Origin: RYN-230 sp963837515
GTDB lineage: Bacteria; Actinomycetota; Actinomycetes; Streptosporangiales; Streptosporangiaceae
Assembly: GCA_963837515.1 (NCBI GenBank)
Contig: CAWINT010000014.1
Location: 62,001 to 126,000, forward strand
DNA length: 64,000 nucleotides
Reading direction: 5' to 3'
Part shown: positions 31,572-40,500 of the stretch, piece after piece
Layout: each line of letters starts with the position of its first letter
Position numbering within the stretch: the first letter of the stretch is position 1
Notes under the pieces: model-generated
What the model saw: the letters and a program-made list of their open reading frames with translations, nothing else
Told to the model about the DNA's origin: nothing
Databases searched by the model: none
Program-made: the position numbers and the translations under genes

Positions 31572-33419
31572 TCAGGCAGACCCTTCTTCGCCGGCCAGCA
31601 GCCCGGCCAGGCGGGTGACCCGGGGGCTGCCGGTTGCGGTGGCCACCGCCCGGGCCAGCGCCGGGCCCGCCCCGTGCACCACGGACAGGTGCCGCTCGGC
31701 CCGGGTCAGCGCGGTATAGGCCAGCGGCCGGGACAGCAGGCCGGCCGCCTCGGCCGGGAACACCGCCACCACCGCCGGCCACTCCGAGCCCTGCGCCCGG
31801 CGGGTGGTCAGCGCCCAGCCGGGCCGCAGGTCGCCGAGCAGCCGGTCCGGCACGCACACCGGCCCGGCCGGGAAGTCGATCGTCAGCCCGCCGGCACCCG
31901 GGCCGGTGACGGTGCCGATGTCGCCCAGCGTGAACCCCGCCTCCGGGTGGCCGGCCACGGCCACCACCCGGTCGCCGGGGTCGAAGCCGGCGTGGCCGCC
32001 CGGGCCGGGATTGAGCCGCGCCTTGAGCGCGCGGTTCAGCTCGGCCGTGCCCGCCGCGCCTTCGCGCACCGGGGTGATGACCTGAACGTCCGCGGCCGGG
32101 ATGCCAAGCGCCCGCGGGATCGAGTCGGTGACCAGCTGGACCACGCGCCGGGCGGCGTCCGCGCTGTCCCGCACCGGCACCACGACCACCTCCCGGCCCG
32201 GCGCGTCCACCGGCAGCAGGCGGCCGCCGCGCACGGCGGACACCAGCCGGGTGATGACGTCCCCGCCGTCCGGGCCGGTCAGCTCGGTCACCGGGACGGT
32301 CCCCGAGTCGATCAGGTCGGCCAGCACCCGGCCGGCCCCGGCCGGTGGCAGCTCGGCCGGGTCGCCCACCAGCAGTAGCCGGCTGCCGTCCGGGCAAGCC
32401 TCGACCAGGGCCGCGGCGAGCTCCGCGTCCAGCCCGGACGCCCCGGTCACCACGATCAGGTCGGCGTCCAGCGGTGCGTCCTCGTTGCGGGTGAACGCCC
32501 ACCCCGCGCCGCTGGCCCGGGCGCCCAGCAGCTGGTGCAGCGTGCTGGCCAGCGCGCCGGCCAGCACGGCCAGCCGGCTGGCGGCCTGCCCGGTCGGCGC
32601 GGCCAGCGCCAGCCGCAGCCCGTACCGGCCGGCCAGGCCGGCCACACCGGCCAGCACGCGGTCGGCGCCGGCGCGCCAGCCGCCGCACAGCACCGACACG
32701 CCGCATGCCGCCACCGCCGCCACGGCCCGCTGCTGCGCGGCGCCGAGCTGCCCGTCACCGGGTGCTTCCGGCAGCTCCAGCGGCTCGGCCAGGGCGGCCA
32801 GCCGCGCCAGGCCCTCGGCCACCGCCTCCTCGGCCATGGCGTAGCGCGCCAGGGCCAGCAGCACCTCCCCGGCTGCCTCGCTGCCGTCGCCGCTCCCGCC
32901 GTGGGCCGGGCTGCCGTGTTCCCCGCTGCCGTCGGCGTCGCCGTCCGCCGGTTCACCGTCGGCGCCGAGACCCGGCTCGGCCCCGAACGGCAGCACGGTA
33001 CCGTCGTCCACCGCGGCCGCGATGGCCGCCGCCGGGTCGCTGATCCCGAACCGGCCCAGGGCGCCCGCGATCACCGTGGCGGGTACCGCGGTATGGCCGT
33101 CCCCGGCGGCCCGGGCCAGCAGGTAGCCGACCAGCGCGCGGCCTCGCCGCGGGTCCTGGGGTTCCGCTTCGCGGCCCAGCACCCGGCGGGCGAACCAGTC
33201 CGCCTGGTCCGGCCGGAGCTGCGGCACGGCCAGCAGCCGCCACGGGTCTTCGCGCAGCTGCCCGGCCGCGGTGGCGCCCAGCCGGGCCACCGCCGGCCCG
33301 GCCAGCCAGGCCGGCACCTGGCAGGCCGCCAGCAGCCGGGCGGTCTCCTGGACCGGCCCGGCCACCTCGGGAACGTCTGGCGGGCCCGCGGCCGGGCCCA
33401 CCGGTGCTGCCGCGGTCAT
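31572..33419 (-). CDS. RecD-like helicase homologue with degenerate Walker motifs
   Basis: 615 aa from ATG 33419 (GGAG 7 nt upstream). Fold-level similarity to RecD/RecD2 superfamily 1 helicases is clear: N-terminal helix-hairpin-helix region, LALAAPTGQAASRL (motif Ia), LLLVGDPAELPPAGAGRVLADL (motif III; quoted in part), TTRRAQGSEWPAVV (motif V) and YTALTRAERHLSVVHG (motif VI). The Walker A position (about residues 244-253) reads LCGGWRAGAD and lacks the Gly-Lys-Thr/Ser. The Walker B/DEAS position (about 321-330) reads LIVVTGASGL and lacks the acidic pair. Motif III Gln is Glu. It is probably not an ATP-driven helicase; a structural or regulatory DNA-repair role is possible. Confidence 0.8.
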   Translation of the reverse strand: MTAAAPVGPAAGPPDVPEVAGPVQETARLLAACQVPAWLAGPAVARLGATAAGQLREDPWRLLAVPQLRPDQADWFARRVLGREAEPQDPRRGRALVGYLLARAAGDGHTAVPATVIAGALGRFGISDPAAAIAAAVDDGTVLPFGAEPGLGADGEPADGDADGSGEHGSPAHGGSGDGSEAAGEVLLALARYAMAEEAVAEGLARLAALAEPLELPEAPGDGQLGAAQQRAVAAVAACGVSVLCGGWRAGADRVLAGVAGLAGRYGLRLALAAPTGQAASRLAVLAGALASTLHQLLGARASGAGWAFTRNEDAPLDADLIVVTGASGLDAELAAALVEACPDGSRLLLVGDPAELPPAGAGRVLADLIDSGTVPVTELTGPDGGDVITRLVSAVRGGRLLPVDAPGREVVVVPVRDSADAARRVVQLVTDSIPRALGIPAADVQVITPVREGAAGTAELNRALKARLNPGPGGHAGFDPGDRVVAVAGHPEAGFTLGDIGTVTGPGAGGLTIDFPAGPVCVPDRLLGDLRPGWALTTRRAQGSEWPAVVAVFPAEAAGLLSRPLAYTALTRAERHLSVVHGAGPALARAVATATGSPRVTRLAGLLAGEEGSA

Positions 33420-33515
33420 CTCGCGCTCCACCCTAGCCGGGCGTCCCGTCAATCCCGCTGAATGTGACGCTCCGGCTGCCTTGTGCCGGCGGGCGGCCTC
33501 GCTGATACTCGGGCC

Positions 33516-34154
33516 ATGGACCCGAACCCGGGCGGCGTGGCGCCTGCGGGCCGCCCCGAGCCACCATGGCACTCCTGGCGTGCGCCTGGCCAGCAGCGGG
33601 CCTCGGACGCAGACCGGGACAAGGCGATCGACCAGTTGTGGGCGCGCTACGACGAGGGCCGGCTGAGTTACGCCACGTTCGCGCTCCGGGTGGAGGCGGC
33701 GGTGGCGGCCCGGACCCGGGGTGAGCTGGCCGGGTTGCTCACCGACCTGCCCTCGCCGTACCGGCTGCGCGGTGCGCTGCAGGCCTGCTGGCAGCGCGGC
33801 TGGACGGCACTGGCCGGAGCCGTGCCCCGGTGGTGGCCGGGCGCTGCCCCGCGGGTGCTGGTGTTCCCGTCCGGTGCGCAGACCCGGTTCACCATCGGCC
33901 GGGACGCCGGCTGCGACATGGTGCTGCCCGACCCGACCGTGTCCCGCTGGCACGCCGGGCTCCGGCGGGCCGCCGACGGCTGGATGCTCGATGACCTCGG
34001 CTCGACCAACGGGACCCGGCTGAACGGCTGGCGGGTGCGGGCCTGGGTCCCGGTCCGCAACGGTGATCTGGTCAGCTTCGGCGCGGCGACTTTCGTGTTC
34101 GCCGGGCCGCCGGGCCGCCGCGTGCCGGTCGCGGGCGGAGGCGCCCGCGGCTGA
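33516..34154 (+). CDS. DUF1707 and FHA-domain protein
   Basis: 212 aa. Start set at ATG 33516. An N-terminal DUF1707 module (RASDADRDKAIDQLWARYDEGRLS, then RTRGELAGLLTDLP) is found in many actinobacterial regulatory or membrane-associated proteins. A basic/Trp-rich linker leads to a C-terminal FHA domain: FTIGRDAGCDMVLPD, SRWHAGL, and LDDLGSTNGTRLNG contain the phosphothreonine-binding Arg, Ser, His and Asn. FHA domains read Ser/Thr-kinase phosphorylation. Partners unknown. No membrane helix. Confidence 0.88.
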   Translation: MDPNPGGVAPAGRPEPPWHSWRAPGQQRASDADRDKAIDQLWARYDEGRLSYATFALRVEAAVAARTRGELAGLLTDLPSPYRLRGALQACWQRGWTALAGAVPRWWPGAAPRVLVFPSGAQTRFTIGRDAGCDMVLPDPTVSRWHAGLRRAADGWMLDDLGSTNGTRLNGWRVRAWVPVRNGDLVSFGAATFVFAGPPGRRVPVAGGGARG

Positions 34155-34167
34155 GCTGTGCTGGCCC

Positions 34168-34347
34168 GGGGGGGCGACCCCCCGGAACCCCCCGCCATCC
34201 GCCCGCTCGGCGGGGACACGCCTGCGGCGCACCCCGCCTCCCGGCCGGATACCCGGGGGGGCGACCCCCCGGGCTAGCACCGCCATCCGCCCGCTCGGCG
34301 GGGACACGCCTGCGGCGCACCCCGCCTCCCGGCCGGATACCCGGGGG
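34168..34347. repeat. Tandem repeat of a palindromic G/C-tract element, about 88 bp x 2
   Basis: Two copies with a period of 87-88 bp. Each starts with a G7/C6 hairpin (34168-34185 and 34255-34272), and a 68-bp identical block follows (34192-34259 and 34280-34347), containing GCCATCCGCCCGCTCGG. The array fills most of the gap between the FHA gene and the phosphatase gene. No start codon or ORF is evident inside. Confidence 0.85.
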
Positions 34348-34397
34348 ACGTGTCCCTGGGCCAGCAGGGCGTGTCCACCGCGGCCCGGCGGACCCCG

Positions 34398-34403
34398 TAG
34401 AGT
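34398..34403 (+). promoter_or_regulatory. -10 box of the histidine phosphatase operon
   Basis: TAGAGT, 6 nt, then GTG 34410. The in-between ATG (34405) is followed at once by an in-frame stop, so it is not a start. Confidence 0.5.
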
Positions 34404-34409
34404 CATGGC

Positions 34410-35105
34410 GTGACGTTGGTTCTGCTGGTGCGGCACGGGATGACGGCCGGGACCGGGACCGTGCTCACCGGTCGCACGCCGGGCATATCGCTGGATGACC
34501 GGGGCCGCCAGCAGGCGGCCACGCTGGCCGGGCGGCTGGCCGAGGTGCCGCTGGATGCCATCATCACCAGCCCGCTGGACCGCTGCCTGCAGACCGCCGA
34601 GGCGATCGCCGCGGCCCGGCCCGGCGAACCGGTACCGGTGCAGCAGGACGATCAGTTCGCCGAGGTCAAGTACGGCGACTGGACCGGCCAGCCGCTCAAG
34701 CGGCTGGCCCGGGACCCGCTGTGGCGGGTGGTCCAGGCGCATCCCAGCGCGGTCCGCTTCCCGGGCAAGGACGCCGAGTCCATGCCCGAGGTGCAGCACC
34801 GCGCCGTGGCCGCGGTGCGCGAGTGGAATGAGCGGCTCGGTAAGGACGCGGTCTACCTGATCTGCTCGCACGGCGATGTGATCAAGGCGGTGATCGCGGA
34901 CGGCCTGGGCATGCACCTGGACCTCAGCCAGCGCATCCAGGTCGATCCTTGCTCGCTGAGCATCATCCGGTACACCCCGCTTCGCCCATTCCTGGTACGA
35001 ATGAATGACAGTGGCCGCAGTGCCGCCGGCCTGGTCCGGCCGCACCGGAGGGATCCAGCGGCCGCGGCGGGAGATGCGGCCATCGGCGGGGGAGCGGAAG
35101 GATAA
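34410..35105 (+). CDS. Histidine phosphatase family protein (phosphoglycerate-mutase-like)
   Basis: 231 aa. The catalytic RHG motif is LLVRHGMTA near residue 8. A second conserved set follows: SPLDRCLQTAEAI, KYGDWTGQPLKRL and the second catalytic His in CSHGDVIKAVIADGL. It belongs to the MSMEG_4193-type group found in actinomycetes directly upstream of DUF3090. The physiological substrate is not established. It is the first gene of a three-gene operon, 5 nt before DUF3090. The C-terminal 35 residues are Ala/Gly/Arg-rich and probably disordered. Confidence 0.88.
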   Translation: MTLVLLVRHGMTAGTGTVLTGRTPGISLDDRGRQQAATLAGRLAEVPLDAIITSPLDRCLQTAEAIAAARPGEPVPVQQDDQFAEVKYGDWTGQPLKRLARDPLWRVVQAHPSAVRFPGKDAESMPEVQHRAVAAVREWNERLGKDAVYLICSHGDVIKAVIADGLGMHLDLSQRIQVDPCSLSIIRYTPLRPFLVRMNDSGRSAAGLVRPHRRDPAAAAGDAAIGGGAEG

Positions 35106-35110
35106 GGATC

Positions 35111-35671
35111 ATGCCGGTCTACTCCTATGATCCGCCCGAGCGGTTCGTGGCGGGCACCGTCGGTCAGCCCGGTGAACGGGCGTTTTACCTGCAGGCCCGG
35201 GCGAGCGGCCGGGTGACCAGCGTGGCCCTGGAGAAGTTCCAGGTCAGCTTGCTCGCCGAGCGGCTGGAGGAACTGCTGGACGAGGTGCTGCGGCGGACCG
35301 GCGGGCTCACGTCGGTGCCGGCCGCCACCCCCGCTGAGCTCACCGACGACGACCCGCTGGATCTGCCGCTGATGGAAGATTTCCGGGTCGGCGCCATCGC
35401 CCTGGCCTGGGACGGCGAAGACGAACGGGTGGTCATCGAGGCCCAGGAGGAGTCGGACAACCCGGTCGAGCCGCTGGCCGAGGAGGTGCCGGAGAACGGC
35501 CCGGGCGTGCTCCGGGTCCGCATCTCGGCGGCCACCGCCCGGGCCTTCTCGCAGCGGGCACTGCGCATCCTCGGTCAGGGGCGGCCGCCGTGCCCGCTGT
35601 GCGGGCTGCCGCTGGACGCGGCCGGTCACGTCTGCCCCCGGCAGAATGGCCACCGGGCCGCCAATGCCTGA
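35111..35671 (+). CDS. DUF3090 family protein
   Basis: 186 aa. N-terminus YSYDPPERFVAGTVGQPGERAFYLQA and the C-terminal zinc-like knuckle CPLCGLPLDAAGHVCPRQNGH mark DUF3090 (quoted in parts), a soluble actinobacterial family without known activity. The paired CxxC and C/H residues probably bind zinc. It lies between the phosphatase and the SCO1664-type gene, a conserved neighbourhood. Its stop overlaps the next gene's start region. Confidence 0.9.
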   Translation: MPVYSYDPPERFVAGTVGQPGERAFYLQARASGRVTSVALEKFQVSLLAERLEELLDEVLRRTGGLTSVPAATPAELTDDDPLDLPLMEDFRVGAIALAWDGEDERVVIEAQEESDNPVEPLAEEVPENGPGVLRVRISAATARAFSQRALRILGQGRPPCPLCGLPLDAAGHVCPRQNGHRAANA

Positions 35672-36455
35672 CAAAGCGCCCGCCCGGCGGCTGTCCCGCG
35701 GCCGGTCTTCCCGCCCGGAGCCCGGCCCGGAGCCGCCCGACGTTCACGTGGCCGCCCGGCAGCTGCTGGCCGAGGGCGAGCTGGAGGTCGAGGGACGGCT
35801 GGTGGTGGCGTCCAACGCCACGCTGTACTGCAAGATCAGCTACGGCGGCACCGAAGCCGCCTGCGTGTACAAGCCGGTCGCCGGGGAGCGGCCGCTGTGG
35901 GACTTCCCGCACGGCACGCTGGCCGACCGGGAGGTGGCCGCTTATGCGGTGTCCCGGGCCGCGGGCTGGGACCTGGTGCCGCCGACCGTGTACCGGGACG
36001 GTCCGTTTGGCCCCGGCATGTGCCAGCTGTGGATCGACACCGACCCGGGAGTCAACCTGGTCGCCCTGGCCCGCAGCGGCAATGACCAGCGGTTGCGTGA
36101 CATGGCGGTGTTCGACGCCGTGGTGAACAACGCCGACCGCAAGATCGGCCACCTGCTGCCCACCACCGACGGCCGGCTGTACGGCTGCGACCACGGGGTG
36201 TGCTTCGGCGAGGAGTACAAGCTGCGCACCGTGCTGTGGCAGTGGCGCGGCCGCCAGCTGCCCGGCCGGGCGGTCGAGGCGTTGCAGCGGCTGGCCGCCG
36301 CGCTGGCCAGCGGGCCGCTCGCCGACGAACTGGGCAGCCGGCTGGCCGAGCCGGAGGTCACGGCCACCCGGCAGCGGGTGGAACTGCTGCTCGCGGCCCG
36401 GGCCCACCCGCACCCGCCGGAAGACTGGCCGGCCGTTCCCTGGCCGCCGTATTAG
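35664..36455 (+). CDS. SCO1664-family protein (PI3/4-kinase-like fold)
   Basis: 263 aa from ATG 35664, which overlaps the DUF3090 stop; ATG 35646 is an alternative. Kinase-like features: VYKPVAGERPLWDFPHGTLADREVAAY (Lys and Glu positions; quoted in part), then MAVFDAVVNNADRKIGHLL and YGCDHGVCF, which resemble the catalytic NADRK/DHG loop of phosphatidylinositol 3/4-kinase-like proteins. The family is conserved in actinomycetes next to mshC, which is missing here. Function unproven. Confidence 0.85.
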   Translation: MPDKAPARRLSRGRSSRPEPGPEPPDVHVAARQLLAEGELEVEGRLVVASNATLYCKISYGGTEAACVYKPVAGERPLWDFPHGTLADREVAAYAVSRAAGWDLVPPTVYRDGPFGPGMCQLWIDTDPGVNLVALARSGNDQRLRDMAVFDAVVNNADRKIGHLLPTTDGRLYGCDHGVCFGEEYKLRTVLWQWRGRQLPGRAVEALQRLAAALASGPLADELGSRLAEPEVTATRQRVELLLAARAHPHPPEDWPAVPWPPY

Positions 36456-36456
36456 T

Positions 36457-36490
36457 CCAGGGGGACGACCCCTGGAACCCCCGATCGCCG
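36457..36490. repeat. Dispersed palindromic repeat copy after the SCO1664-type gene
   Basis: CCAGGGG (36457-36463) and CCCCTGG (36469-36475) with loop GACGA, followed by AACCCCCGATCGCC. The unit starts right after the stop codon and could terminate transcription. Same family as the 34.2, 55.3 and 61.3 kb elements. Confidence 0.6.
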
Positions 36491-36570
36491 CTGCGCGCCG
36501 AGCGCGGACGAGCCGCGCGTGGGAAGCCTGGTGCTCCCATCGCCCAGGTTCAGGGACCGCTGATCGGTGC

Positions 36571-37431
36571 TTACCGGCCAGGTTCGCCGGGGTGGCGGCG
36601 ACGGCGCAGGTAGCGCTCGAATTCGCGGGCGATGGCATCGCCGCTGGCCTCGGGGAGGTCGGTGGCGTCCTTCGCCTCCTCCAGGGTGCGCACGTAGTCG
36701 GCCACCTCGGTGTCGGCCTCGGCCAGCTCGTCCACCCCGCGTTCCCAGGCCCGCGCCTCCTGCGGCAGGTCGCCCAGCGGCAGCGAGGCGTCCAGCACAT
36801 CCTCCACCCCGCGCAGCAGCGCCAGGGTGGCCTTCGGGCTGGGCGGCTGCGCCACATAGTGCGGCACGGACGCCCAGAGCGAAACCGCGGCGATACCCGC
36901 CTGAGTGCAGGCGTGCTGCAACACCCCGACGATGCCGGTCGGCCCTTTGTACTCGACCGGCTCGACGTGCAGTTCCGTGGCCAGTGCCGGGTCCGAGGCG
37001 GCCGCCGCCACCGGGACCGGGCGGGTGTGCGGCGAGTCGGCCAGCAGCGCACCGAGCAGCACCACCGTCTGCGCGCCCAGGTCGGTGAAGGCCTGGACCA
37101 GTTCGGCGCTGAAGGCCCGCCAGCGCATGTTGGGCTCGATCCCGTGCACCAGCACCACGTCCCGGCTCAGGCCCTCCGGGGTGGCCAGGGACAGCCGGGT
37201 GGTCGGCCAGACGAGGCGCTCGGTCCGCCCCTCCGACACCTCCATTACCGGCCGGGTCACCTGGAAGTCGTAGTAGTCCTCCGGGTCGATCGCCCCGATC
37301 TGGGTCGCTTCCCAGCCGATGCCCAGGTGATCGATCACGCCACTCGCGGCCTCTCCGGCGTCGTTCCAGCCTTCGAAGGCGGCGATGACCGCTGGCGAGG
37401 TGAGCTTACGGACATTGTTCAGCTCGATCAC
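36571..37431 (-). CDS. PAC2-family protein
   Basis: 286 aa, GTG 37431 with a strong GGAGGAGG. Related by fold to the eukaryotic proteasome assembly chaperone PAC2 and to mycobacterial Rv2125-type proteins. N-terminus PAVIAAFEGWNDAGEAASGVIDHL, then TRLSLATPEGLSRDVVLVHGIEPNMRWRAF and GALLADSPHTRPV are family hallmarks (quoted in parts). Actual function in bacteria is unknown; a link to the proteasome locus 14 kb away is only suggestive. Divergent from metH. Confidence 0.88.
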   Translation of the reverse strand: MIELNNVRKLTSPAVIAAFEGWNDAGEAASGVIDHLGIGWEATQIGAIDPEDYYDFQVTRPVMEVSEGRTERLVWPTTRLSLATPEGLSRDVVLVHGIEPNMRWRAFSAELVQAFTDLGAQTVVLLGALLADSPHTRPVPVAAAASDPALATELHVEPVEYKGPTGIVGVLQHACTQAGIAAVSLWASVPHYVAQPPSPKATLALLRGVEDVLDASLPLGDLPQEARAWERGVDELAEADTEVADYVRTLEEAKDATDLPEASGDAIAREFERYLRRRRHPGEPGR

Positions 37432-37550
37432 TCACCTCCTCCTTCCCGGCCGCCGCCGATGGACACCAGGGTACGTGTCCTGCCATGATCACTGGGTGCC
37501 CCGGGTCGGTTGCCCAGGGCTTCCGCCCAGGCCCCCTTGCTGCGTCGCCC

Positions 37551-37556
37551 TACAAT
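37551..37556 (+). promoter_or_regulatory. -10 box of metH, leaderless
   Basis: TACAAT ends 9 nt before ATG 37566 and no Shine-Dalgarno is present. The 134-nt gap to PAC2 shows no cobalamin riboswitch. Confidence 0.5.
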
Positions 37557-37565
37557 AGATGGCCT

Positions 37566-40500
37566 ATGACTGCTGCCGGGCCTGCGCCCTACCTCCCGTC
37601 CCCGGAACTGCCCGCCGCCCTGGGGCAGCGGGTGCTGATCGCCGATGGGGCGATGGGCACCATGCTGCAGGCCAGCGACGTGGCGCTGAGTGACTTCGAG
37701 GGGCACGAGGGCTGCAACGAGATCCTCAACGTCAGCCGGCCGGACGTGGTCCGCGCGGTGCATGACGGCTACCTCGAGGCCGGGGTGGACGCGATCACGA
37801 CCAACACGTTCGGGACGAACCTTTCCGCGCTGGGCGAATACGGGCTGAGTGACCGCGTCGGCGAACTGTCCGAGGCGGGTGCCCGGCTCGCCCGGGCCGC
37901 GGCCGATGCCTGGTCCACCCCGCAGCGGCCGCGCTGGGTCTTCGGCTCCATGGGCCCGGGCACCAAGCTGCCCACCCTCGGCCATGTGACCTTCGCCGAA
38001 CTGCGGGACGCCTACCAGCGGAACGCGGCCGGCCTGCTCCGCGGCGGCGCCGACGCGCTGATCGTCGAGACCGCCCAGGACCTGCTGCAGGCCAAGGCGG
38101 CGGTGATCGGCGCGCGCCGCGCGATGACCGCGGCGGGCGTGGCGGTCCCGCTCATCGCCCAGGTGACCATCGAGACCACCGGCGCCATGCTGCTCGGCAG
38201 CGAGATTGGCGCGGCGCTGGCCGTGCTGGAGCCACTTGGCGTCTCCATGATCGGGCTGAACTGCGCCACCGGCCCCGGGGAGATGAGCGAGCATCTGCGC
38301 TACCTGGCCAGCCGGGCGCGCGTCCCGCTGTCCTGCATGCCCAACGCCGGCCTCCCGGAGCTCACTGCCGACGGCGCCCGGTACCCGCTCAGCCCGGATC
38401 AGCTGGCCGAGGCGCACCGGCGATTCACCGACGAGTTCGGCCTGGCCCTGGTCGGCGGGTGCTGCGGCACCACCCCGGAGCACCTGGCGCTGGTCGTGGA
38501 CCGGCTGCGCGGCCGCCCGGCCGCCCACCGCCGGCCCCGGCCCGAGCCGGGCGTGGCCTCGCTGTACAGCCACGTGCCGTTCCGCCAGGACACCTCCTTC
38601 CTGGCCATCGGGGAACGGACCAACGCGAACGGGTCCAAGGCCTTCCGCGAAGCGCTGCTGGACGGCCGGTACGACGACTGCGTGGAGATCGCCCGGGCGC
38701 AGACCCGGGACGGCGCGCACCTGCTCGACGTGTGCGTGGACTACGTCGGCCGCGACGGGGCGGCCGACATGGCCGAGGTGGCCAGCCGGCTGGCCACCGC
38801 CGCCACGCTGCCGCTGGTGCTCGACTCCACCGAGCCCGAGGTGATCCGGGCCGGCCTGGAGCTGCTGGCCGGGCGGGCCGTGGTGAACTCGGTCAACTAC
38901 GAGGACGGGGACGGCCCGGACTCGCGGATCGCCCGGGTCATGCCGCTGATCGCCGAGCATGGCGCCGCGGTGATCGCACTCACCATCGACGAGCAGGGGC
39001 AGGCCCGGACCGCCGACTGGAAGGTCGCGGTGACCACCCGGCTGATCGAGGACCTGACCCGGAACTGGGGGATGCGGGTCAGCGACATCATCGTGGACTG
39101 CCTCACCTTCCCGATCGCCACCGGGCAGGAGGAGACGCGTCGCGACGCCATGGAGACGATCGAGGCGATCCGGGAGGTCAAGCGCCGCTACCCGGAGGTG
39201 CAGACCACCCTCGGCGTCTCCAACGTGTCCTTCGGCCTCAATCCGGCGGCCCGGGCCGTGCTCAACTCGGTCTTCCTGGACGAATGCGTCCGGGCCGGCC
39301 TGGACTCCGCCATCGTGCACGCGGCCCGGATCATGCCGATCAACCGGATCCCGGACGATCAGCTGCAGGCGGCCCTGGACCTCATCTACGACCGCAGGCG
39401 GGACGGCTACGACCCGCTGGCCCGGCTGCTGGAGCTGTTCGAGGGTGTGGACGCGGCCGCGGTCAAGGCCTCCCGGGCCGCCGAACTGGCCGCCCTGCCG
39501 CTGTGGGAGCGGCTCAAGCGGCGGATCATCGACGGCGAGAAGGTTGGCCTGGAAGCCGACCTGGACGAGGCGCTGGCCCGGCGCCCTGCCCTGGAAATCG
39601 TCAACGACGTGCTGCTGGACGGGATGAAGACGGTCGGCGACCTGTTCGGCGCCGGGCAGATGCAGCTGCCGTTCGTGCTGACCTCCGCTGAGGTGATGAA
39701 GCTGGCGGTCGGCCACCTGGAACCGCACATGGAGCGGTCCGGTGAGGACGGCAAGGGCCGGATCGTGCTGGCCACCGTCCGCGGCGACGTGCACGACATC
39801 GGCAAGAACCTGGTGGACATCATCCTGTCCAACAATGGCTACGACGTGGTCAACATCGGCATCAAGCAGCCACTGTCGGCCATCGTGGACGCCGCGGCCG
39901 AGCAGGGCGCCGACGTGATCGGGATGTCCGGGCTGCTGGTCAAGTCGACCGTGGTGATGCGGGACAACCTGGCCGAGCTGAACGCGCGCGGGCTGGCCGG
40001 GCGGTGGCCGGTGCTCCTCGGCGGCGCCGCGCTGACCCGGGCCTACGTGGAGCAGGACCTGGCCAGCCTGTTCGACGGGGAGGTCCGTTACGCGCGGGAC
40101 GCGTTCGAGGGCCTGCGGCTGATGGACGCGTTCATGGCGGTCAAGCGGGGGGTGGCCGGGGTGGCCCTGCCGCCGCTGCGCGAGCGCCGGGTGCGGGCCG
40201 GGGCGCGGCTACAGGTCACCGAGCCCGCGGACATGCCAGAGCGGTCGGACGTGGCCCGCGACGCGCCGGTGCCGGTGCCGCCGTTCACCGGTGACCGCGT
40301 CGTCAAGGGCATCCCGCTCACCGACTACGCCGCGTTCCTGGACGAGCGGGCCACTTTCATGGGGCAGTGGGGGCTGCGCCCGGCCCGGGGCAGCGGGCCG
40401 TCCTACGACGAGCTGGTCGAGACCGAGGGCCGGCCGCGGATGCGGATGTGGCTGGAGCGGATGCAGACCGAGGGCCTGCTCGCCGCGGCCGTGGTCTACG

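Noticed and set aside
31572..35045. 1157-codon minus-strand frame
   Set aside because: Homology to RecD begins at ATG 33419; the upstream part is antisense to the FHA and phosphatase genes.
37440..37565. Cobalamin riboswitch upstream of metH
   Set aside because: The gap is only about 130 nt, has no B12-box, and the -10 box lies 9 nt from the ATG, leaving no leader.
37428..39794. 788-codon minus-strand frame opposite metH
   Set aside because: No family motif, Gly/Arg/Val-biased composition and full overlap with metH; shadow frame.
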